From assembly GCA_018466975.1 (NCBI GenBank), contig CM031554.1, forward strand, positions 186,001-250,000: a stretch of 64,000 bases of DNA. The letters run 5' to 3'. The position numbers were made by a program, and so were the translations under genes. Numbering within the stretch: position 1 is the stretch's first letter; each line of letters opens with the position of its first letter. The stretch comes from Sparassis latifolia. Lineage: Eukaryota; Basidiomycota; Agaricomycetes; Polyporales; Sparassidaceae. The notes beneath the pieces were generated by a model, which was not told the DNA's origin, searched no databases, and worked only from the letters and a program-made list of their open reading frames with translations. This document shows, piece by piece, positions 57,554 to 64,000 of the stretch.

Positions 57554-59379
57554 TCAATTATCATCAATGGTGAGATCAATAACAACTGGGTCATCCATTA
57601 TCAGAGAGATGACTTCCTGCTGCTCCACATCATTATCATCATCGTCACTGGCAGTCAGGTTGATGACATCAGAGAATGTTGATGGGTCTATGCCACAGGA
57701 ACAGGCACGCGCATGATGAACTATTGTCAAAGGAACCCAGAGCTTCAGAGGCCTCACACTGTAGTTCGGTTGTTGCGTGCCTGACGGGTGAGGAGACAGT
57801 CGTACACCAAAGAGGTTGGAGATGGCAATGTCAGCAGAACTGCGGTCAATTGCTATCACACGGACATTATCCTGGTCCGTGGAGTGATCAGGTTGCAGCC
57901 AGACCTCCAACGGTGGTGCTGCGAGAGTGGAGTGTGCACCCTATGTAGAGGAGGCGTCAGAAAATGTCCACTCTTATAGACTCCCGCTCACCTGTTTCTG
58001 GTGCCGCCGGTCATAGGCGACTGCTTCAGCGACAAGGAGTTTGAGGGCCATACCAGGCCACAGCCACTCGCGGACATGCTTGACGATCCCCGACTTTGTT
58101 CCCCAGCCAAAGTGCAGCTCGCAGAAGGTGCCGAGCTTTGCCAGGTCAACAGGCAGGGGATGAGCTGGGAGGTGCGGGATATTTGCTGATGTTGAGGGGC
58201 TGAGGTATGCTCGGAGCACAGCGACATCAGGAAATGAGTCAGGGACTGAGTTTGACAGCGCGATGTGATGGCGGCCAAGGTGATTGTCGGGATCAGTGCC
58301 AAGGATGGACCGCAGCCTGTCACGCCAACCAGACAGGAATGCAGACAGTTCAGTCTCATTGTTGCCGAGCACCACGGCAGCATCACAGAGCGACTCGCAA
58401 AGTCCATAGCACGTGATTGCGAGGGCGGTCTGAGGCCCACATCGACACAAGCCATTCTAAATGGACACGCAGAGAGTGTGGATGGTCAGATGTAAGGCGA
58501 AACACATGAGCATCGCCATACTCACCTCATCATAGTCACCTCCGCAGAGAAGTGCGACAAGGACCAGGCCGCCGCGCGAGAGCGAAATCGCGCTGTGTGC
58601 ATTGATAGTGCATTGCCGAAAGGCATGCACCTCATCCTCTGCGTCCGCTTTGTAACTGGAAGAGGGACCGATTAGGGTAAAATCAGCCGCAGGTGGGAAG
58701 GCGAGACTCACTTTCTGATCACGGTGCGGGTGCCAAAAATGAGCGCGTCACTGTCGTCCGTCAGAACGGCGTCAACAATGCCGAGCTGGTTCAGCTTAGC
58801 CAGCTCGGCCTCAGCTTCACCAGGGGCCTGGGCAGAAAACAGTGCGAGGGTCAGTAGTGCCAGTGCGGAGAGCACAAAATACATACCACGCGCCACTCGT
58901 ACCCAAATGCGTCGAGGAGCTTCTGTGTGTTTCCGACCATCCAGTGCGTCCCGATGACCTTGCGGGAGCATTTGTGTGCAGGCCGGCCTGGTCCATTAAA
59001 GACAAAAAGGGGGTGCATGGGTAGCTTGAGCAGTCTTGCGAGGCGGTGGAACAGGCTGCGCAACTCCGGGTTTTCACCCGAGTTGGCGTGCCCGGCCGCG
59101 AACCGTTCCTGAAGTTGATGGAACCAGATGCTACCGGCGACCTCGCATGAGATACCCACTCACATTTGAGCGTGGGGAGGGACATACCTTGTGTCAATAC
59201 CAAGCCGATACAGCCGCTCGCCGGGACGGCCTTCGAATCTGTCACGCAAGGCGAGCAGCTTGAGGGATGTTTCCTCTCGAGCGGTCTTCAGAAGCTGGGC
59301 AACACGGATGCATGCGTGAGATCACATTGCTACCAAGGTACAGCAATGGACGTACCTCCCAAAGGCCATTCATGCCCAT
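57554..59379 (-). CDS. XPG/GEN1-like structure-specific nuclease
   Basis: FEN1/XPG/GEN1 enzymes cleave flaps, bubbles or Holliday junctions. Seven exons join in frame to about 500 residues. MGMNGLWE is the family N-terminus (usually MGxxGLW). GIDTSIWFHQL carries the first metal-binding Asp; APGEAEAELAKL has both Glu; VLTDDSDALIFG the Asp pair; LLCGGDYDE the last Asp, followed by the helix-hairpin-helix-like CGPQTALAI. In LFVFNGPGRP, however, Asn stands where Asp (or Glu in GEN1) is expected. The C-terminal part (FCELHFGWGTKSGIVKHVRE) matches the fungal expansion of this family, and the tail is acidic (ASDDDDNDVEQQ, VVIDLTIDDN). No stop or frameshift was found. It converges on the recombinase with 178 bp between stops. 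Activity is uncertain because of the Asn. Confidence 0.9.
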
Positions 59380-60911
59380 GTTGAGCACATTCCCACGAGA
59401 CTCAAGTCGTTGTCGGAGGCAGGTGCGTCAGCACGATGAGGACAGGTCAAGGACCCGGTTGAGGTGACAGCGTGCCGCGCGGGGCGGCGCTCGAGACTGG
59501 GCAGGGCGGCGGGAGCCTCGTCAATGAGCACGCAAAGGCGAGTAAAAATAGATGGGTACATGGCGTCATTGCTGCATAGGGCAATGCGTAGAGAGTCCAG
59601 CCTGCAGGAGACGGTGAGGGGATGGCGGCACCGCTGGCAGGAGGTAGCGCCGGGAGTTGATGCAGGGGAGCTCGCCGAGGGGATGTAAATTTGTGGACTG
59701 TAAATCTGTCGGTCAGTCGCGCGTTCATGGGGGGCCACAGTGCGGTTCCCCGCGAGATTCAGCCCCCAGCCCAGCTTGCTTCGGGTCGCCAGATTTACAG
59801 TCCTGGCGGGCGCGTTTACAGTCCAGTGGGGCGCTTGCGGGGCCTCCCCCTTTGGGTGATGCCACGATGCCAGGGCGCTTGTCTTGTTCTCCCCGACCCT
59901 CCCTACTGGACGTGCCCCTCCTTCCTGGCCCTCCCTTGCCCGGAAAAAGGGCGGATATATTCGACGTGCACACCGCGTGCCCTCCTGCCGCGGTCTCTTT
60001 TCGCCGCTCCCTCTCATGCACCCCTCGCGCCCCGCCCTTTGTGTCGCGGCCTCCGGTTCATGGGGTCCTTCTCGGCGCCGTTCGGCTCATTCAGCTTGCG
60101 TGTGACGTTTCCGGGATTAGGCGCCGGTGGACTGTCAATTTGGCAGCGATCAGCCTTTCTTCGTCTGGACAGCGAGCTGCATCACTACCATTGTTTCATT
60201 CGCTGAACGCGCCCAAAGAACTACGACTCAGCCTCACTGCACCGTCCACAGCAATGAGATTTTTGAGGCAACCTCCTGCCGCATATCTTCTTTCTGCCAT
60301 TCGTGACTGCCACGGGGGAAATTCGCTGAAGAATGTTCAAATTTGACGGATATGAGCCACTGTGTGTTAACACCTTCTCCCAAATGAAGTGTACGTGGCT
60401 AAGGATATCCGTATCTCAGATATTGCGACTAAGAAATCGATCAATACTCAGTACTAGTGAGATCTCAAAATAAAATATTCACCTGATCGCATCGCTGATA
60501 CTCCATAGGTGCATACCACAGCACAGCTTTTCATGGACATGGCAAAAATCCAGGAAGCCAGAACAGTCGGGTGCTACAATGAGGACGACGAACACGTTTA
60601 AGTCAATGGGTACGGGTTGGGTATGGTCACAGACTCCACGTCGTGTTACCTGCGGGTTTCACCTGATCATAATCTGGGTTAACCCGTGTCACCCCCTACG
60701 ATGGGTAGGCTTATCCAGTAGAGTATAATGCCACTTAGGCATCAGGAGGATGTGCTCCAGAGTCCCTTGTGGTGAGATGTAAGGGTGGAGTAGTAACATC
60801 CGCTTGGATCCCACCATACCGCAAAGTCTAGTACAGAGACTGTGCAGGACGAATTCGCGTGGCAACGAACGTATTTGACATCTTCTGAAGAGACGATTCG
60901 TGGTCACAATA
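59380..60911. other. GC-rich flank of the nuclease gene; no gene supported
   Basis: Long open frames on both strands (59370-60017 -, 59657-60346 +) overlap each other and look like by-products of high GC. The motif TTTACAGTCC, or its complement GGACTGTAAA, occurs at about 59695, 59793 and 59813, a possible site array close to the nuclease promoter. From 60350 to 60911 nothing was recognised. Confidence 0.45.
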
Positions 60912-61213
60912 CTATGCCCTACCATCCCATCGGCACCCCCCCTCAAGTCGGCAGTAACGCGTTATGTCACCCATCAGTCACCCATTTCGCATGTCAGTGT
61001 GACAACATCGTGACACGGCGTGATAAAACATGAGTTTTCGCCGAAAACAGAACTCGGTCAATACTAGGCCATCTGCCGTCGTTCAAGTTTGCAATTGATT
61101 AAGATATACCAGTATAAACATAGATGAAGAAGGTAAGCAAGGGGACCAGAAACGGGGGAGGTATGCTGGGGTGCCGACTTGTAGGGGGGTGCCGATGGGA
61201 CGGTAGGGCATAG
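60912..61213. mobile_element. Short inverted-repeat element (MITE-like), copy 2
   Basis: The ends CTATGCCCTACCATCCCATC and, inverted, CTATGCCCTACCGTCCCATC match for about 45 bp with few differences and include TCGGCACCCCCC. TA dinucleotides at 60910-60911 and 61214-61215 flank it. Length 302 bp, no gene. It shares the CTATG terminus, the AAGTCGGCA block and a following GTAAC with the element at 32277-32672, so the two are related subfamilies. Confidence 0.82.
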
Positions 61214-61856
61214 TATCGCAATTGAGTGCCTTACTACTTACATAAGCGATGGGGCTGAATGCGGAATGAGCGCCCTCTCTTCATTCCTCAGCCTGAGGAT
61301 ATCAGTGTCCGAGTTTGCCCATCCTCTGAGGCTGAGCGCCGAGCTTGGACGACTCAGAAGAGAACATCTGCAGTCTTGTGCCCCTCTGCTGCATTCACGA
61401 TTAACCTTCTCTCTGTAACAGTTTCACCCTGCCTGGCACCTTCATGTTCCCAGCGGGTCTTAGGGCCCGTTCAGCATCCAAACATTTGCGTCACACTAGT
61501 CTCAGTTCCAGACGTTCACCCACGGAAGTAACCGAGAACCAATATGTCAGAGATCGAAAAAACCATTACAACTTCCGTGGTAGAATGTCTGGTGAACTTC
61601 GGTACAGCGGGTGTAGATAACCTCGATCCCGTGACCAAGTCGCATCGTGCGTATAGCTAAGATCGTGCCCATCGGTATACTGTATGCACCCGCTAAAAGT
61701 CAGTGCGGCACCCTTCGCCTGCGTGATCATCTCCTCCCATCTGATATCCAACAGAGAGCATTCAGACAGCTCTCCCTGAGGCGAGCGCATCACTGGCTTC
61801 AGTGCGCATGTCTGACTGTACTCTTGAGCTTGTCACCTGATTCTGGCATTCGCTGA

Positions 61857-62318
61857 TGGACGCACACGCGAATTGCTGCCAGCATCAAAGTCTGTTGCGC
61901 GCAAACCTAATGAAACGGATGACTGGGCATCATACTATGTTAATATGTGAGTCCTGAGCTACTCATCACATTCCTTCTCACATGGTCTGTCAGTTTCATT
62001 GACAGAGATATGTTCATGAGGTACTTGGGAGGTGGCATTGGCCACTGTGCTCGCATTAGCAAGATGGCAGACCAGGAGGATCCCGAAGATGAAGAGGGTG
62101 ATGTTGACATGGGCAATGCAGAAGATATAACTCAGTCCTCTGACGCGCGCACTGGCTCAGACTCGACAGAGGAACACTCGGACTCGGATGATTCGGCTTC
62201 AGGGAGGGACGACATGGATCTTGCGGGTAATGACTTGAGTGAAGATGCCGAAGATGCCGAAGCTTTCGAAGATGGCGAGGACGGGGATTCAGATAGTGAA
62301 GGCTATGCTACGTTGTAA
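61857..62318 (+). pseudogene. 3' fragment of a TE-associated gene
   Basis: An exon with RTRELLPASKSVARKPNETD and WASYYVN joins across a GTGAGT-CAG intron (about 61949-61993) to FIDRDMFMRYLGGGIGHCAR. A long acidic tail follows (SDARTGSDSTEEHSDSDDSA and similar) and ends EGYATL. The MFMRYxGGGIGH followed by an acid tail is the usual C-terminus of a repeated Agaricomycete transposon protein. Upstream frames are closed, so only the last two exons survive. Most of the gene is missing. Confidence 0.6.
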
Positions 62319-62689
62319 TGGGTTGTGGCGTTCCTACTGTCCGCAAGCGCCCGGCGTTCAGTAGCAAGTCGCATGACCGGTGATTACCTGCAGTGACTCT
62401 TGCCTGTGCGGAGGGATCGAAAATACTCTTGTATGATATTGTACCTGTGATGTACGAGGGTGGGTGTGTTTTTCAGTGATCATGAGTGACCTCTCTCCTC
62501 GCCAATCTTAAGGACAGATTAAGCCTCTTACTCCAGTTCACGCGAACACAGCGAATATTGTCTGCTTCGTATTGTTTGCATACGGTTGCCAACTCGTCTG
62601 AAAATTCGAAGTGTCGTACACCATTGTTTTCGAGCCTAATTATCTGTCTTGATTATATATCGTCATATTAGCCTGAGAATTTCGGACTT

Positions 62690-63265
62690 ATTGGCAATCT
62701 ATACAATCTTATATAATAATTCTCGGGTTTCAGTGATGTGCGTGGCGGCCGCGTAGAGGTAGTCGTGAAACTCCTCCTTTGACGTGAAAGGCCCGAAAGT
62801 CTTCATGCTGGAAATGTGATGATCGAAGCAAGGTCCACCAGAGCACGACCCGATAAGAGGAGGGTCAGGAGGTGCGAGAGATCGCAGCTAACACAGGTAG
62901 TCCATCAGCTGTGCGACGACGCGCTTGCACTGCCCGTCGCACATTCAGGGCCACGCGAGGTCGAGCTGTTCTCCCGGGATGAATTTCATGATGAGGTACC
63001 TGAATGGATCTTCGACGTATGCATTTAAAACAGCTGGAACGAGAATTTTCGTTCGGGCCCTGATGAAGTTCATGGCTTCCGCTTCGCGGAATACTGTGAG
63101 GGCATGTGTCCGTTTCATGAGGGTCAAGCTATCAATGCGTTGAATTTGTTTCGCCATGTTGGGCGTAAGAGGGAGGGAGGACTCGGACAGGCGGACGAAG
63201 AGGGAGAGGACTGGCGTATGAAGAGATCTAAAGGTGTGACTTCCAATCCTACACCGCAAAACCAA
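62690..63265 (-). pseudogene. Second APH-like kinase fragment with two stops
   Basis: One frame contains EAEAMNFIRARTKILVPAVL and RYLIMKFIPGEQLDLAW (lobe-connecting region), then KRVVAQLMDYL, APPDPPLIGSCSGGPC and FGPFTSKEEFHDYLYAA, the order of fungal APH-like proteins. TGA at 62945-62947 and TAG at 62888-62890 interrupt the frame. The catalytic HGDxxxxN and DxD parts are absent; the sequence ends after HITETRELL. This is a truncated, dead copy, not closely similar to the gene at 4637. Confidence 0.8.
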
Positions 63266-63616
63266 GCTGATGTTGGCGTGACAGGCGGTCTATGGAGCAG
63301 ACAATGCTCAAGTCAGATTGTTCAATTGAGGTGGTTGGGTAGCTCAATAGGATATTCAGAGGCTCGAGGCTGCTTTGATGTTGCACAAAAGTGTTGTACT
63401 GAGATTTTGAGTCAAGATTGGGTTGCCCCTGAGCCGTGACCCTCGTCTGACCTCGGCGCCGATGTCATTGCGCTGTTTGGCTCTTATGTTGATAAACTCT
63501 TGCCTCTCAAGTCTCCAGCAGGCTTAACAGCACAGTCGGCATGATCATTTTGCTCAATAAATCTATGTTCTGTCTTAACATGTCAATCCTATATTATGCC
63601 CAATGTCCTTCAGTAA

Positions 63617-64000
63617 TTATGACTGTCCCCGGGTCGCTGAGCGGCTATCATCATTAGGCAACTCGCCTCTTTGCCTCTTCCTTGGTCTGCACTCAATATC
63701 CATGTCAGTGTCAGATGTCTCACTCTCATCCACATCCTCTGGTTCCACCTCCATGTCAGTTGTCAGACTGGGTCCCACATTTTGGACTTGTACTGATTGC
63801 GCTGTCTTCACTGCCTTGTTTCTTGCTCATGTTGCAGCTGCTTTTGCCCTGGTTTCGGATCGCTTCTTGTCTCTGTCCACCCGGAGAACTGTTGCCAGCT
63901 CAGCATGCCATTTCACACGGTCATCAACAAGTGCCTGTGGAGCAGTCAATGTCCGGGGGAGGCAGCGCCGCAGGAGATGACTATTGTGTGGTGCATGGGT
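63617..64000 (-). pseudogene. 3' end of an unidentified gene entering from the right edge
   Basis: The minus-strand frame reads LLRRCLPRTLTAPQALVDDR, VKWHAELATVLRVDRDKKR and ETRAKAAAT, then a TGA at 63827-63829, and continues ARNKAVKTAQSVQVQNV with an acidic, Ser/Thr-rich end DVDESETSDTDMDIECR and a basic RKRQRG motif. The frame is the same on both sides of the stop. The gene start lies beyond 64000. Family unknown; it resembles the tail of a large mobile-element protein. Confidence 0.45.

Noticed and set aside
59370..60346. Long overlapping frames on both strands (215 and 229 codons)
   Set aside because: Both strands are open in GC-rich DNA with no conserved motif or splice pattern; typical chance frames.
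1..64000. CRISPR arrays, bacterial operons, rRNA or tRNA genes
   Set aside because: No regularly spaced identical repeats, no ribosomal RNA sequence and no cloverleaf that I could verify; spliced genes show the DNA is eukaryotic.

Overview
The window is eukaryotic and comes from a filamentous basidiomycete, almost certainly an Agaricomycete. Genes are split by many short GT-AG introns (mostly 45-75 nt). The gene families are typical of mushroom-forming fungi: OPT and MFS transporters, an Msb1/Mug8-type protein, fungal APH-like kinases and F-box proteins. The repeats are the Tnp2-type, Crypton-type and expanded XPG-nuclease families that fill such genomes. Gene models below were spliced by eye; only splices that keep frame and rebuild a family are asserted.

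Bases 1-25,600 are mostly ordinary chromosome. An oligopeptide transporter (674-3783, +) is followed by a frameshifted APH-like kinase (4637-6092, +). Next come a cyclophilin whose first exon adds a probable mitochondrial presequence (8078-8920, -), a weakly supported hypothetical gene near 9.8-10.4 kb, an MFS transporter (12987-15124, -) and a divergent glycerol-3-phosphate acyltransferase (16339-18443, +). A small signal-peptide/single-TM protein (19694-20404, +) and a long Msb1/Mug8-domain protein (20791-24687, +) finish the block. Several kilobases here (6.1-8.1 and 10.4-13.0 kb) hold no gene I can support.

Bases 25,600-64,000 are a mobile-element island. Three copies of one repeat family are visible: A (25.6-30.2 kb, inverted), B (32.7-35.8 kb, truncated) and C (46.3-52.8 kb). 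A and C carry a gene with several KOW motifs resembling the repeat region of transcription elongation factor Spt5, plus terminal regions rich in short palindromes. All three copies carry a 117-aa ORF that has stayed open. Between B and C lie a WD40/TM gene with a nonsense codon, a frameshifted Tnp2 (CACTA-like) transposase, an unknown TE-associated gene and an F-box gene with an in-frame stop.

Bases 52.9-59.4 kb hold the most interesting cluster: a SAP-like DNA-binding gene (broken), a Crypton-type tyrosine recombinase divergent from it across about 160 bp, and an apparently intact XPG/GEN1-like nuclease convergent with the recombinase. I infer a recombinase-nuclease-DNA-binding module of a Crypton-like element; no boundaries could be proven. 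Two short inverted-repeat elements with TA target duplications (32.3 and 60.9 kb) form another family. The right end holds decayed fragments, including a second APH kinase with two stops. Single point lesions recur in the island genes, so most appear recently inactivated.
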